Below, piece after piece: positions 38,397-50,765 of a stretch of 64,000 nt of DNA. Source of the DNA: Agaricus subrufescens (taxonomy: Eukaryota; Basidiomycota; Agaricomycetes; Agaricales; Agaricaceae); the NCBI GenBank assembly GCA_029945375.1, contig CM057059.1, positions 1,798,001-1,862,000 of the forward strand, read 5' to 3'. The notes beneath the pieces are model-generated. The model was given only the letters and a program-made list of their open reading frames with translations. It was not told where the DNA came from and did not search any database. How positions within the stretch are numbered: the first letter of the stretch is position 1; every line of letters starts with the position of its first letter. The position numbers and the translations under genes are program-made.

Positions 38397-40466
38397 ATCG
38401 GGGGGAAATGTAGCTTGTAGTATCGTTTTTCGGCTCGTAACCATTTATCCTCGCAAGTTGTAATCTTCCTTAGGGACCTGCCAAGTGTTTGTCGGCTTCG
38501 AGCACGGTGCGGTCATCCTTACCGGTCTCGTGCCAAGCCCACGCCGCCATACAGAAGAATTGGAGAACATCATCGAGTGTCAACTTCCTCGGTATTACGA
38601 CACTGTTTGAACCGATTGAAATGAACTAACGACATTGTTTGACAGCGCCACAGATTGTTTAATGAGTACTAGCGAGTCCTCTGAATGTATGAGTCCAGAA
38701 AAGTGCTTGTATATGCCGCGGCGGACAAGCGCGGGATGAATTGTACAGCAGCCGTACTTCTTTTCTTTCCCGACCCTGGTCTTACGCAAAACATACCTTA
38801 ATTGCCATATGTACAGTGGGGTAACCTTGCCTACACTCATTAAATTGTTGTGGTGCTTGTTTCCCTGCATAGATGTGGAGCAGATTTGAATAGATCTTTC
38901 AAGTAGCAATGAAGCAAACCCTTCTTCTTGCGGTTCCCGGAAAGAGAAGTCCAGCTGTATAGCACCTATTAATAGACTTATAGAAGCACCACTTGCGTGC
39001 CCCTCTACCATCCTTGTTATCTCTCGCTCTCATCTCATGGTTGATTTGTGTATCACTCTTTTTTCTTCGTATCCAAACTCTAGGACCAATGATTGCTCTG
39101 TATGAGCTGTGAATCTCCGCTAGTCAGCCGTCTACTGTTTTTACCATCAAAAGAAATTGCCGTAAAAGTCTTAGTTACTTTACGTTTTGCCCAGTCCTGC
39201 CGTTTCCTGATCCTTGATCAGATTGCTTAATCATGGCTGAAAGAGCTGACAACGTTTGATCAGATAAGGATATGCGACTAAAGGGATGCTAGACGACTTC
39301 TCGCAGAGTCTGGCGAAAACTAGCAACTATAGCCATTCCGCTGTCCCTATGTACAGGAGATGCCATCTCTAACTTCAATACCTGAGAGATACATTCAGTA
39401 ACCAGCGGAAGTGCATGCATCATTCAGTCTGTTCACATTCACTATTTGTCCTATCTCGTAATGCGGTTTGATACATTGATCATAGAAGATGCTGCGGGAA
39501 GTCGTCCATTTCTTTTTTTTTCTAAATCAGTATCTATCACACAACGCTCGAACATAGTCTGCGGTATACTACTGGGAGTATACAAGCAAGTAAGTACGGT
39601 TAATGCTAAATCATATAAACCTACGTCATCTAGCTTGCAAGCGAGACAGATCTGCGGCTTGATGTGAATGATGAGCAAGGAGAAGTAGAGGCTAGGCATC
39701 AGGAAAACATCAAAATGTGTTTTATTACTTTTTCTACCTATCTAACTTGTCACAAATACAAAAAGCATACTTTTTGAAAAAGGAGAGGTATTTGTGAAAA
39801 GTAAAATTGCGTGGCTGAGTACTTTTTGCCCCTTTGAGTCCTTATATCATTATTTATCATGACTACTTTATGCTTACAAAATTATTTATATTACTTTCCA
39901 CTTTTGAGGCCGAAAAGTAGGAAGAAGTAGAAACAAGGAGAAAAAACTGTAATTTGACGTTTTGCTGATGGCCAAACGTGTGAGCAGAACAGAAACTAAA
40001 GTTTCTTTTATCTAGTCTTAAGTGGAATGGATTAAGAAAGGTGTAAAGAAAAACGTAAAAACGATCTAGTAGAATCAGCTTTCGACATTGTTTTGGGCTA
40101 GCAGAAAGATATGTCAGCGCCAGCCCACAAAGCGTGTGCATGACGCCTATGTGTCGATTCTTACTGGTTGAAAACCCTTGTTGGGCTCACTGAATAAGAA
40201 CTCATAAAACTCACTGTCACGCGAACAAGGGCAGTTCTAGATAGTATATTTGAGAGAGGGCACGCGTATTGTATATGGAAACAATGATAATGATGATGGT
40301 AGAAGAGAAGAGGTATCCTTTACTCGCGTAGCCTTGTGTATTCCTAGGTTTGGTACATTATGGCACTCGCCATGTCCTTTACATCTTTCCGGCCTATGTC
40401 AGTGGAGCATTTTCTGTCTCGTAAATACTGTAAATACATATACATCTGATTTCTATAAGCATGTAC
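38397..40466. other. spacer with no recognised gene
   Basis: Near copy 5 it contains the shared upstream blocks (tttgacagcgcca near 38640 and ccgaccctgg near 38770). From 39.1 to 40.4 kb it is AT-rich with short open frames and no motifs. Confidence 0.4.
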
Positions 40467-41503
40467 TCATAAACGAGTAACACACCAAACCAAGGCCAAA
40501 ACAATTCTAGTCGCATCATCCGAGGGGCCAACGGTAGGAAAAAAACGTTCCTCTATACTTGCTTCAACTTTCACAGTCCCCTTTTTGAAAATAATTCCAT
40601 CCCACAACTCGGTCCACGATTCTGGTGAATGGCAAAACATGCTACGACCAGATGAACCGGTTCTGAGACCCTTGACGGGTTGACCACCGTGACTGCCGAG
40701 AAGCATTGATCCAGGTTCGGGAGATAATAATGTAGCCAGTTGTTTGGCGAGGGTGAATTGTTGTTCTTCGTCAAAGAGGTGGAAGAAGGAGGAAGCGTGT
40801 ATGGCGGATATGTGGCCTTGTAGAGGGGTGAGTGATGTGAGTGCTTTGAGATCAGTTGGTCGAGGTGACGAGGGGGGAGAATGGAAGGGTTCTCGAGGTT
40901 CGATTATGGAAGATGAGAAGGCATCGCCGGTTACGAAGCCTGCTGGAAAGGTTTCTGGAGTTGATTTGAACAAATCGTGGCCGCATTCCCACAATTCTTT
41001 CGAATATAATTGAGATGATATAATAGATCGAATGGCTACTTACCTCTGTTGATGTCAGAGGCAATCGCGTTTTGGACTGGCCAGCCGTCTGCTACAGCTT
41101 TACGAACATCGTTTCCAACTGGTACGAAATAATGAGTACTTGGAAAGTCTGTGGGATAATTACAGAAGGCGCACAGCAGCAGCCGATATCGAGCAAAATG
41201 GCACCGGGTCGTGTCTTGTGTAATTCCAGGAGGCGCTGATAAGCTGGTAGGCGGGCGATCTTCAGTCTGTTGGATGACGTTTAGCCAAGAAGCCTGTCAT
41301 ATTCTCGATATAGCTCACCCCGTAAAAGAGAATGTGAGAATGCAAGTATAGGGATGGACGGCATAGGCTTTCTTCTGCACGTCGATGATGTGGCTTCGCA
41401 GCTCCTCATCGTCGTGGATGTTTGTGTGGGACTTGAAAAAGGCAGCCTCCTGTTCGCCAAGGCTGAGATAGCCGGGATCGAGCGATAGATCGTGGACGGA
41501 CAT
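40467..41503 (-). CDS. SAM-dependent methyltransferase-like protein
   Basis: Four exons (41503-41319, 41266-41175, 41118-41044, 40996-40467) join to 882 nt, 293 residues. It begins MSVHDLSLDPGYLSLGEQEA, continues LKIARLPAYQRLLELHKTRP, and has a motif-I-like SAM-binding segment ILLDIGCCFGNDVRKAVADG interrupted by an intron after GCC. Then come ECGHDLFKSTPETFPAGFVT, GDAFSSSIIEP, HISAIHASSFFHLFDEEQQF (post-I region), LLSPEPGSMLLGSHGGQPVK and the C-terminal SDDATRIVLALVWCVTRL. This arrangement matches a widespread group of uncharacterised fungal methyltransferases. The substrate is unknown. It starts 72 bp from the SPO7-like gene on the other strand, and a decayed paralogue lies at 31880-32530. 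Confidence 0.78.
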
Positions 41504-41575
41504 GGGGCGATCTGTGATGGGATCGCGGCACTTTGGCAGAGGGCCAGTCACGTGGAGCTGAATAGAGCCTGCCTG
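41504..41575. promoter_or_regulatory. 72-bp bidirectional start region
   Basis: Only 72 bp lie between the methyltransferase start codon (- strand) and the SPO7-like start codon (+ strand). Untranslated leaders and promoters must therefore overlap each other or the coding regions. A cacgtg E-box-like palindrome is at about 41550. Confidence 0.5.
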
Positions 41576-42748
41576 ATGCCCCCACGACCGCCCGAGCACG
41601 CTGCGTTCCGCGACCTCAACATCTTCGAGGAGCGCCTCCGCGAGACTGCTGCAGGCCTCCAGCGCCGGAAACGCAGATACCAGCGTGCGGATTTTCGCCC
41701 TTTTTTTTCGCTTCTCTGGCTGACGTCTTGCAGTCTTTCTCGCCCAGCTCCTCGCCGTCATTGCTCTCCTCCTCATCGAGGTTCTCCTCCCGCCGGACAT
41801 ATCGATTCTCTCTATTCCGTACAAGGCCCTGCTCTGCCGGCTCCTTCCTGAGGTCTACTCCCCCGACTCTGTCGCCATCCTTCATCCCTACTTTACCACC
41901 GGCCTCCTATTTGTCAGCGTCACCACCCTCGTCCTATTCTTTGCGAGCGGAACTTACTCTGAGAAAATCGCCTATGCCAACAAGTACGCACGTCTCCAAT
42001 CCGTCCCATTCGCAACCCGCATTTACCATCTCCCCTTAGATATGTCCCCCACACAAATAAGGCTCTCCGCCCATTCAATATGCTCTTCAACACCCGCCAG
42101 CCCCCACTCCGTTCTAAATTCCTCCGCAACCCTCTATCCTTCTTCTTTCCCCGCCCAGATCCCATAACCCAGCCCAACACCCCCGAATCACGATCCCGCT
42201 CTCCCTCACCATCCCCTATCCAAACTGACTCTCCATCACGTCCTCGCTCTCAATCCGCATCCCGGCCCATCCACTCCATACCACCCGCTCGAAACTCCCG
42301 TGGAGAGATAATCTTCTCTTCTCGTGTAAACAAGGAGTTCCAAGAGGGCTATGACCGGTACCGTGCCGCTTTTGAGAAAAAACGTGACGAGGCGATAAGG
42401 CAGATTAAGAACCAGAAATTTCATGAACGATGGTGGTGGTTATACAAGCTCCGATTCTGGGCTCCCCTCCCCTCCACCACCGCCACCTCCACCACCTGTA
42501 GTCCCCCTACCAACTCTACAGTAACTCGAATATCTTCAGGTCGTGGGAGAAGTGGTACTCCACCGATAATGGATAGAAGTGGTTCACCGTTGCGTCAATC
42601 ACGATCGTCGGCGAGGAAGAGTACGAATAGACGGACTCCGAGTAATAGTAGTAGTGGTAGTACGAGGAGGGAGGTGGGTGATGAGGGTGATATGAGAATG
42701 CAGGCTTTGTCGCGCAGTCATGCACAGGGGTCGCAGGCGTCCTCTTGA
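41576..42748 (+). CDS. SPO7-like subunit of the Nem1-Spo7 phosphatase
   Basis: Regulatory subunit of the nuclear-envelope/ER phosphatase that activates the lipin PAH1, controlling phospholipid versus triglyceride synthesis and nuclear shape. Three exons (41576-41684, 41734-41983, 42040-42748) give 355 residues. The conserved start reads FRDLNIFEERLRETAAGLQR then RKRRYQLFLAQLLAVIALLL (TM1). TM2 is TTGLLFVSVTTLVLFFASGT, followed by YSEKIAYANKYVPHTNKALR and FNML. The second half has a Ser/Pro/Arg-rich linker, SRGEIIFSSRVNKEFQEGYD, RYRAAFEKKRDEAIRQ and a long low-complexity Ser/Arg tail. Both membrane segments and the family core are complete. The start Met is the first in frame and lies just ahead of the conserved region. 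Confidence 0.85.
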
Positions 42749-45424
42749 ACGGCAAAGGGACTTTTTTTAAAAAAAAAATCTCTCAAAGTTCTTGTGTGTA
42801 TTAAGGAATTGCTGTCTCTGCTTAAGTATATATTCGCATTATTATGGTATCCGTAATTAATAGAATCAAGATTTGTCTTTTTTTTTTTTGTGTACTGTTT
42901 ACTTGGTCATAGAATTCTCGTCCTAGTTAACTCTATACGGGCATGGAAGGTCGATTCTCTCCATCTCTAGAAATGGAATTGGTATGTATGGTATCAGATA
43001 AAAGATAGAGTGCCTGGCGCATAGTGTTTAAGCTGTTGCGCGCCAGTGACTCTTTAGATTTTTTTTTTTTTTTGTGTGTGTGTGTTCATGACAAACGCAA
43101 AAGTTGAAAGGCTAAGTATGTCTGATACTAATTATTGGTCTTACATTTTACTTAGTATAATGATCATAAGACTCCAAGACTATCCAATTTTCTACCTTTT
43201 TTTGGGTTTCCCAACAGGCCAGTTCTTTTCGAATCCGGGTCCAGGATATGACCTCGGCTTTTTGAGTTTGCGCGAGCTCAAAAAAAGAAAGTACCGATGG
43301 CCAAATCAGATGGCCCAAGCTCAAAAAGCTCTTACAAAAAGGTATCTAAAAACCCGAGGTTGCATTTTTGGGGCCTGGAGGTGAAGGCAGGCTTAATAAT
43401 AATAATAAAAAAGGTGAGAGAAAAAGCGAATAAAACGGGTACCCCTATGACTGTTATTACAAGTAGACGTTGTTAATGTAAGGTCAACGATCTGCAGCTA
43501 TTAGTGTTAGATTAGTGATGTAGGTGGTTCGTCAGTTTCCGGACCTTTGCGCTTGTCATGAACACCAAAAAAAAAAAGTCTTAGTAAAAGCAACCAACAG
43601 CCGAAAAGCCAATTGCTTATAGCCGCTGATTACCCATTGACTTATCAACTATCCCATGAACATTATCATGACAATCACCCAGACACCTTGCTGTCAAAGC
43701 GGGCACGATAGTTGGGTTCTATGATTTCTTCTGTCGTGTCGTAGTATGTTAGTGATGAGTTGATTCCAGTTGCTGTCACTACCAGTTGATCGTCAGGGCG
43801 CTAACTGATACTCCACTGAAGACTTTTTTCGGTGTGTGTTGGACATACAAGTACGAAAGCTGAAACATGCAAGACATGACGATATCTATGATACTAATAT
43901 GACAAGATGGTGACGGACGAATGATTTGACTTATATATATCCCATATATATATATATACTACCTCACTGTTTTTCAGCTCACTTAAGTTGCTATCTACAG
44001 GAGGCAAAAATTTTTTTTAAACACAGCCCAGGGATGCAGAAATAGTTCCCCGTTTTTTTGTCTCTCTTCTTATCGCCATTTGGTCTGTACAAGCGGTGCC
44101 AAGGGGAACCGCTAGACGATAAAGGGCGGGATAGCGCCGATATGAATTTTTTTTTAAAAAAAAAATACATAGGAATACAGCTCCTTTTTTTTATCTCTGC
44201 TCATCGCCATTTATGTTAAACATTTAAGAGGGCATATGCGCCGCATGGTCGCTCGCAGCTGGCGACTTTCAATACAACTGGTGTCGGGAATCGCTAAATA
44301 GTAGAGACCAGTATGGGAAAGACAACACATTCCTGCTCCGTTGGATTTAGTGATACGGAATACTAAACTATGAGTTTTCTTTGCTTTCCCGGAATCAACG
44401 GTCCCAAACCCCTTCCGAGGAAAGAAGGCATTTCGCAAAAATAAAAAGAATTTTGGAAAATGGAGGAACAAAGCGAATACGAGCGCCGCCTTTTAGCCGG
44501 ATAAATATCGGCCTAATCACTGATCACCCTTACGTTAGCCTTAGACCAAGAAAAAAAAAATCGATAGCCTGGGGAGGAGCAACTCTTTCCTGATCCAAAT
44601 AGCCCTCATCCGCCGGCCAAGATCCTACTCGACTCGACTGTGAGCCGAGGAGTAGCGTAGTGTGTAACCAGGTTAGAATAGACGGACACAGTACTAATTT
44701 GGCATCAGGCTACTATGTTCCGATATAGTCCTCGGCGCGGAGTCACTATATCACGCGTAACTTGATAATTGGTGTAACCGAGTTCAAACTACGATAAACC
44801 GATAGTTGGCCGAGAAACTCACTATGTCAACAGACGGCGGCAGGTCAAAGAGATCCAGAAGAGATCCACGGCATTATGTGATGCGTGAGAGAGAGAAGGA
44901 AAGGTTTGAGGCACAGGCATGTGTCTGGAAGGCGTACTGACCGCACCTGTTGTTACAACATCAATTGGGTGATGGAATGTCAATTATTGTGTAGAAGTAA
45001 CGGGATTCTTGATGAGCTTGTTTCTGAAACAATAAGTTTACGTCTTCTACTGACTGTTGTACGTTGGCCATGCAGCGATCGCACCGCTATCACGAGGCTC
45101 AAGCATTCACCAACAAGCTCCGCACTTCTGATTGCTTTACATGATAGTCCTTGTCCCTGTGTGTTCAACGTTCAGGGTCAATAAAGTCACGGGTGGAATG
45201 TTATTTTCCAAGTGTTGAAATTCGGGTATACTAGACATAATGCTACACGAGATTAGACAAATGTGGTTGTTACTTTTCTAAATGGGCCGCGTCAGACATC
45301 CTCGGCTGGTAGTTAACAAAAAAACAAACGCTGGACAAGCACAATTTGATTACAGTAGAGCTCTCCGACTATGTGTTCCGAGAGGCATTCCTACTAAAAG
45401 AATAATGCGTACTATGGGGGAGGT
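42749..45424. other. low-complexity, gene-poor stretch
   Basis: No gene recognised over 2.7 kb. Contains T-runs (42881-42890, 43060-43073 leading into a short TG repeat), an AT repeat at about 43930-43960, three T-run/A-run palindromes and a spaced direct repeat described separately. The end nearest copy 6 (45220-45420) resembles the 3' flank of copy 7 (47770-47970). Confidence 0.45.
44036..44213. repeat. spaced direct repeat with T/A palindromes
   Basis: Two similar segments of about 45 bp: 44036-44083 and 44163-44212. Both have gca/aca..ag.tcc, a T-run, then tctct..t..tcatcgccattt with small differences. A perfect-looking T-run/A-run palindrome sits at 44146-44167, and others are near 44012 and 42763. 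Possibly a small non-autonomous element remnant. Confidence 0.45.
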
Positions 45425-46682
45425 TTACTCTACGCCGATTTGGTCTGCTAGTTCGAGATCTACTGTTGTTAGTTCAGTGCTCAAAGGGCCTTCTGAGCTA
45501 CTCAGGCCACGCATGTTAAGTATCGTTCTGCAAGTCTATACAGGGTGAGGAACAGCACGTTGAAGCTCGAGTAGTTATACTTGCCAACACAGAGACTAGG
45601 GAGGAGAGGAGGCAGTGGATGACTGGCGTAATCTAAATTTAGTCCATAGATAAGTTCCACATCGCCTCATTAGTTTGTTATTCGCGTCACCTTGAAAGTG
45701 TAAGGCAGAACGGCAATGAAGACACCTAAAACACAAATTAGTAAGTGAAACCCAAGGCGGCGGGTTGGGCGCGCTTCTGCTGCTTACCGCTTATAGCAAA
45801 ACAAGACCATGAAGTATCACGCATGACCAAACGAATAAGAGGATTTGTTGACATGCCGATACGTATAGTGTATCTGTATTTGAAGGCCGTCAGACCCCAA
45901 AGAATACACTGATCTGTTATACACAGGACACTGACAATAATTGGAGATGAGAGCACGAAGATCAAAGGAAGATGATCACCCGAACCAGAAAGATAACACC
46001 GCTTCTTCATAGGGCGCTTCCAACAACATACAATTCGAGTCAAGCTTCAGCAGACGAATCGTTTTCCTTGATGTTAAGAATACCACCACTGTGTAGAATA
46101 GAAACCAACAGCATAGAAAACATGCCATCTTGGTGCTGCGTTCATATAGAGCGTACACTATCCGGTTTATTCAGCCATAGAGGCATTTTATTTGAGCTGG
46201 TCACATACCTCTTAACATTAGAATGATTTGGAAATTTACCATCGAGACCATTACAGCGAAGGTCTGGAAATGAAACCACGTATAGCAGTTTATGGCCAGT
46301 TTCTTGAGGAAATGAGGATAGGTGACGATCAGGTTGACACTGAGATCCCCGCTGAGCGGGTATGTGACGTTATGCAGAAACAAACTCACAGTTGAAATGC
46401 TAGCGCCCAATAGCGACCAAGACAAAACATGATCTTCATGACACAATTTGAGCTACTGCTCGTCAAATATACATCAATGGGCAGGTCTTTGATAATTGAA
46501 TTAGCAATGGATACCGACCACCAGATACGGTTCACTTCTTTGTCCCACGTGATTATTTGGTCATATACCATCAAGGCTACACCAGCAACTAGAATGGGAT
46601 TGAATGAGTTGATCAGCGTACTCCGGGAGGAACTTAAACAAGGCGACTGACTGTTCATGTACTGCCTGATCTGAACAGACAT
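45425..46682 (-). CDS. array copy 6: DUF6533-like seven-pass protein, intact
   Basis: Nine open exons in phase. Start MSVQIRQYMN; VAGVALMVYDQIITWDKEVN with RIWW; NCVMKIMFCLGRYWALAFQL; NLIVTYPHFLKKLAINCYTW; VYALYERSTKMACFLCCWFL; SRKTIRLLKLDSNCMLLEAP; DQCILWGLTAFKYRYTIRIG; NPLIRLVMRDTSWSCFAI; VFIAVLPYTFK; PVIHCLLSSLVSVL; tail NMRGLSSSEGPLSTELTTVD ending QIGVE. Intron 8 begins with GC (gcaagt), a known minor donor class. Copies 7 and 10 have the same change, marking these three as sisters. The normal GT donor of intron 5 is present. Confidence 0.8.
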
Positions 46683-47972
46683 CCCGAGGCAATTTGTCTT
46701 GCAGTATCGGATTTCGACTCGAGAGGTATTATTGCCGTCGTCTCCTTCCAAGTGTCTTCTGGCTCATGCTGTTCGCACGACGCTGACGTCCAACCCTGCC
46801 CTGCGATATATAGGAGAGAGTATCACCACGGTCATGTGACAGGATAATTCGGCTCCCGATTAACGGCGAGATTGCCTGAAGAGATATCTTTCCGGTTTTG
46901 ACAGTGTCCTAGATCGAGAACAGATCGTAAGATCGAGGATGGTGGGTGTCCAGGGCCCAGGCCTGTGAGAAAACACTGGTATTCAAATGTGCTGATCGAA
47001 TTACGAGTGTGAGATGATCTTTTTTGGTAAGTGATCTTCGTGTCCAAATACTTCCGCTTGAGTATTCTTTCCCGGCCCTGGTTGCATTCTGGACTGCATT
47101 CCTTTTTTGTTACAGGACGCTCGACCACGGTCCGCTTTAGGCTACATTCCTATACAGTTTGACTTACGCCGCTAGTGCCCGAGTGCCTCTCGGTTTTGAC
47201 TTTGCCTCATTGAGAGCGGCGGTAGAGGAGTCCTCAGCCGGTCGAATGTTGTTCCTCGTACAATTCCGTCACCTGACCGACATGTTTGAGGGTTTTGATG
47301 ACAACATTGCCGGCATATAAGTTTGGAACTAGGGCACTTAAATCGGTCGGTGTATCTACACAATTGTCGTCCCCTGAGACTCTGTCTTCTCTTCAAAGTA
47401 AATTCCCTGACTGCTCGCGTGCTCATTTTTCACGCAGTATCATGGCGCATTCTTCCACCCAGTCTAATATGATTATAGTGAAGTCGTCTTCCCGCGGCGC
47501 AGCTCGAAATTACTCGGGGGACTGCCTCCGAAGTCACACCACTTTGGAGATAGGAATATGGCGGGGCGATGTAACAAATCAAGGAACACACATCTTTCGC
47601 ATGGCAAAGGTGGTTATACAAACTCCGGTTTCCGCCAACATTCCAGACGTCTCTGTCGTTTGACATGATCACACACACATGTGGTAGAGGATTCAAGTTT
47701 GGCCTGTGTTGTATTTTTCTAAGTTATTGGGGGTAATGAGATCCGGATTGAGAAGTTGCTTCTAAATACTTGAGTGTGGGTATATAGATGATTGCTACAC
47801 GAGATTTGATACACGTGTCCATTATTTTTCCAACGCAGTACACGCGACATTGGTATCTGTCATTTACCTGTGATTGACCAGGGTCAAGATTGAATAGGTT
47901 TAACTTCACTAACAGTTCAGAACTCACTCGTGGCTCTTGGGTATCATTGATCAGAAGAGACTGGGTATTGGG
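46683..47972. other. spacer between array copies 6 and 7
   Basis: Promoter-side block of copy 6 (CGTGCGAA, cggtcatgtg, ttttgacag, ggccctggttgcattctgga) up to about 47.1 kb. An open frame at 47286-47663 (125 codons, + strand) has no recognised domain. The stretch 47770-47840 resembles 45220-45285 near copy 6. Confidence 0.4.
46772..46779 (-). promoter_or_regulatory. conserved upstream motif CGTGCGAA, array copy 6
   Basis: Exact match on the coding strand, 90 bp before the start codon and followed by cagcatgag, as in copy 9. Confidence 0.45.
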
Positions 47973-49221
47973 TTATTCGAATTCAGTTAGTTCAAGGTCC
48001 ACTGTTGTGACGTCAATAGTCAATGGATCGTTTGAATTCCTCAGGCCACATATGTTGAGTATCGTTCTACAAGCCTATATGAATATGAGAAACGGCATAC
48101 TGAATAGTCAGGTAGTCGCACTTGCCAAGATAGACACTAAGGAAGTGAGGAGGCTGTGAAATGCCGTAAGGTAGATTTAACGTATAATTTCAGCATTGCC
48201 TTACCAGTAGAAAATATGAGTTACCCGCATTATCATGAAATTGTAAGGCAGTGCAGTGATTAATACGCCTGAGAAGCATGCAATGAAGAAAATTCAAAGT
48301 AGATAAAATGCTTCCGCTGCTTACAGCAGATGGCAATACAAGACCACGAAGCATCTCGCATCAATAGGCGTAGAAGGCGATTGGTTGTTACACCGAGGCG
48401 TACAGCATGTCTGTATTTGTAGGCAGTCAAACCCCAGAGGATACACTGGTCGGTTATGCACAGGACACTGATAATGATTGAGAGTAAGAGCACGAAGATG
48501 AACCAAGGATTACTGCCCGAACCCGAATGATATCACTGCCTTGGCGTGTGGCGCTTCCAACAAAATACAGTTCGAGTCGAGCTTCAGCAGACGAATCGTT
48601 TTTCTTGATGTAAAAAACACTACTACCGCGTAGAAAACGAACCAACAGAATAAGAAACACGCCATCTTGGGGCTCCGATCATATAGTGCATACACTGGTA
48701 TCCATGTTACTCGATGATGGAGAAAGAAGATACAAATGTGTTTCATACCTCTCACCATTAAGATGAGCTGGAAATCAATCAACAAAACAGTCAAAGCGAA
48801 CGTCTGGAAGTAGAACCATGTATGACAGTTCACCGCTTGTTTCTCAAGGAAATGAGGGTGGGTGACGATTAGATTGATACTATGTTCATGCTTAGGCCAG
48901 GATGTACAGTAAATTATGCGGGGTTTAAAACTCACATTTGAAAAGCTAGCGCCCAATAACGGCTGAAGCAGAACATAATCTTCATGGCCCAACCGCGCCT
49001 ACTGCCCATCGAAAGCATATCAGTGAGCGCTCAATGATTGTTTTTGAGGATATTGCTGACCACCAGATAAGATTGACTTCCTTATCCCATGTTATCGTTT
49101 GGTCATATACGAGTAGCACCAAGCCAGCAACTAGAACGAAATCAGATGAGCGTCCGAGTAATCAAGGAGATTTTGATCAACACCACTGACTGTTCATGTA
49201 CTGTCTGACCATGACGGACAT
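47973..49221 (-). CDS. array copy 7: DUF6533-like seven-pass protein, splice acceptor lost
   Basis: Exons are open: MSVMVRQYMN; VAGLVLLVYDQTITWDKEVN with LIWW; WAMKIMFCFSRYWALAFQM; NLIVTHPHFLEKQAVNCHTW; VYALYDRSPKMACFLFCWFV; DQCILWGLTAYKYRHAVRLG; LLRLLMRDASWSCIAIC; VLITALPYNFMIMR; tail ICGLRNSNDPLTIDVTTVD. Three splice sites differ. Intron 5 has GC at the usual donor (the upstream GT remains). Intron 8 has GC (gcaagt), as in copies 6 and 10. The AG that should end intron 7 reads AC (near 48170), and the next AG breaks the frame. Expected outcome: the last 50 or so residues are lost unless a minor splice is used. Possibly a young pseudogene. Confidence 0.68.
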
Positions 49222-50765
49222 GATGAGCTGATTCAGCTTGTGGTCCGTTTTGCCCCGGGATCCTCTTTTCCTCTTTATATTTTCCGAAGCGCCTCCTGGC
49301 TCATGTTGTTTGCGCAACGAGTGACACGCCCCTTGCCGCGAGGTACAATAGAGATTCTTTCCACGATCATGTGCTTTATTGACCCTCTGCACTCGGAGTT
49401 ACCACGTACGAGACGGGTTACGAGATTATACGGAGCGAATAAAAGGCGATTGGAAGGATCTTCTGAGGATCTCTGTCCTGTTTTGATAGCGCCACGCAGA
49501 AAATTCCGAGCCCTACGTGGTATAGTAAGGAGAGGCTTCCATTACTTGGATGTAAAATAAGGAAATATTCTGATGAGATTACGAGCTTCGTTGGACTCCG
49601 ATGATATATAACTTCTATGTTTACTAAACACCTTCCCTCAACTCGCCGTGATCCTATTGTGTCCCAGCCCCGGTTAGTTCACAGAATACTTATGTTGATG
49701 TAAAATATGACGCACAGGGCCTCTTGGCAAAATCAAAGGAACGGGAACCCGAATAGATCCGCAATCAACCAAATGTCACTCAGACTCAATCTGCCGGTTT
49801 AATCGTTGTTCTGATTTATTTGGAGACTGCGGTGAGAGTCATAAAATTCCGATACCGGATTTCCTTTCCTTCTCCTATACCCGCTTCACTCATCTATCCA
49901 ATTTTTGAGAGATCCGAGGGCTGTCAGGTAGATGTAGGTAGGCTACTCTAGTCGGCCAAGCGATCGGTAGAGCGAAATAGATATATATCATATGTTTTCT
50001 AAGCATTTACTTACAGTTGAACGAACGACTTGAGGAGCAACACGCCTGTACGTCAAACAAAATTTTAAGAAAAAGCTTATTCTGACACCGTCTGGCATTT
50101 AACCTAATAAATCGCAGAAACACACCGTGACCTCGTCAGTCACAGCGCCCGTCACTGGCTCGACTCACAGGCTATTTATTCTATTCGATTTCTATCCATC
50201 ATCGTTTATGAGCAGCTCCTACAATGTGTCCACGTACGATCAGGAATGGGTACCACATCTTCAAAGTTGCAGGGCCAAAGCGAAACGTTTATAAGTGGAT
50301 GTTTGGCAAGTTGGCAATCTGTTCAAATCTCTCCTCTCGTTGATGGGCACGAGGAGCAGAACACGCTAGTTGGAGAGGTCATATGGCATCAGTATGGCAT
50401 GTAAAAATTCGACCAGGGTCAAGAAGCAATGAAGTCAAGGGTCAAGTAAGTACAGCTCCGATCATCCCACAACATATATAGTCCGCACTTGTTAAAGGGT
50501 TCAGAATCCAGATTTGGTTTTCCCGTCCTGTGGCGCTGTCAAAACTAAGCAGCTAGGCTACTTTTGTCGATCCTGAAAATCTCGTAATCCGGAGCCAAGC
50601 GATGGAAAGACAATGCTCTCCAGATCTTGTCTATATGTGACCCGGGCTTGGCACGATGAACGGAGAATTCCGAAACGTGCGAACTACATGCGAAGCAGAG
50701 GAGTGACATGGCACACAACTTGTGGGGATAAATGGTCCCAAGCCAAGAACCAACACTACAAGGAT
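49222..50765. promoter_or_regulatory. head-to-head spacer between copies 7 and 8
   Basis: Because copy 8 is inverted, this 1.5-kb stretch carries two promoter-side blocks facing each other. The copy 7 side has a degenerate motif (CGTTGCGCAAA near 49310) and a ttttgatagcgcca block near 49475. The copy 8 side has tggcgctgtcaaaac near 50530 and CGTGCGAA at 50676. No gene recognised between them. Confidence 0.5.
50676..50683 (+). promoter_or_regulatory. conserved upstream motif CGTGCGAA, array copy 8
   Basis: Exact match, 83 bp before the start codon of the inverted copy, followed by ctacatg. It is in the same orientation relative to the gene as in the other copies. Confidence 0.45.
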
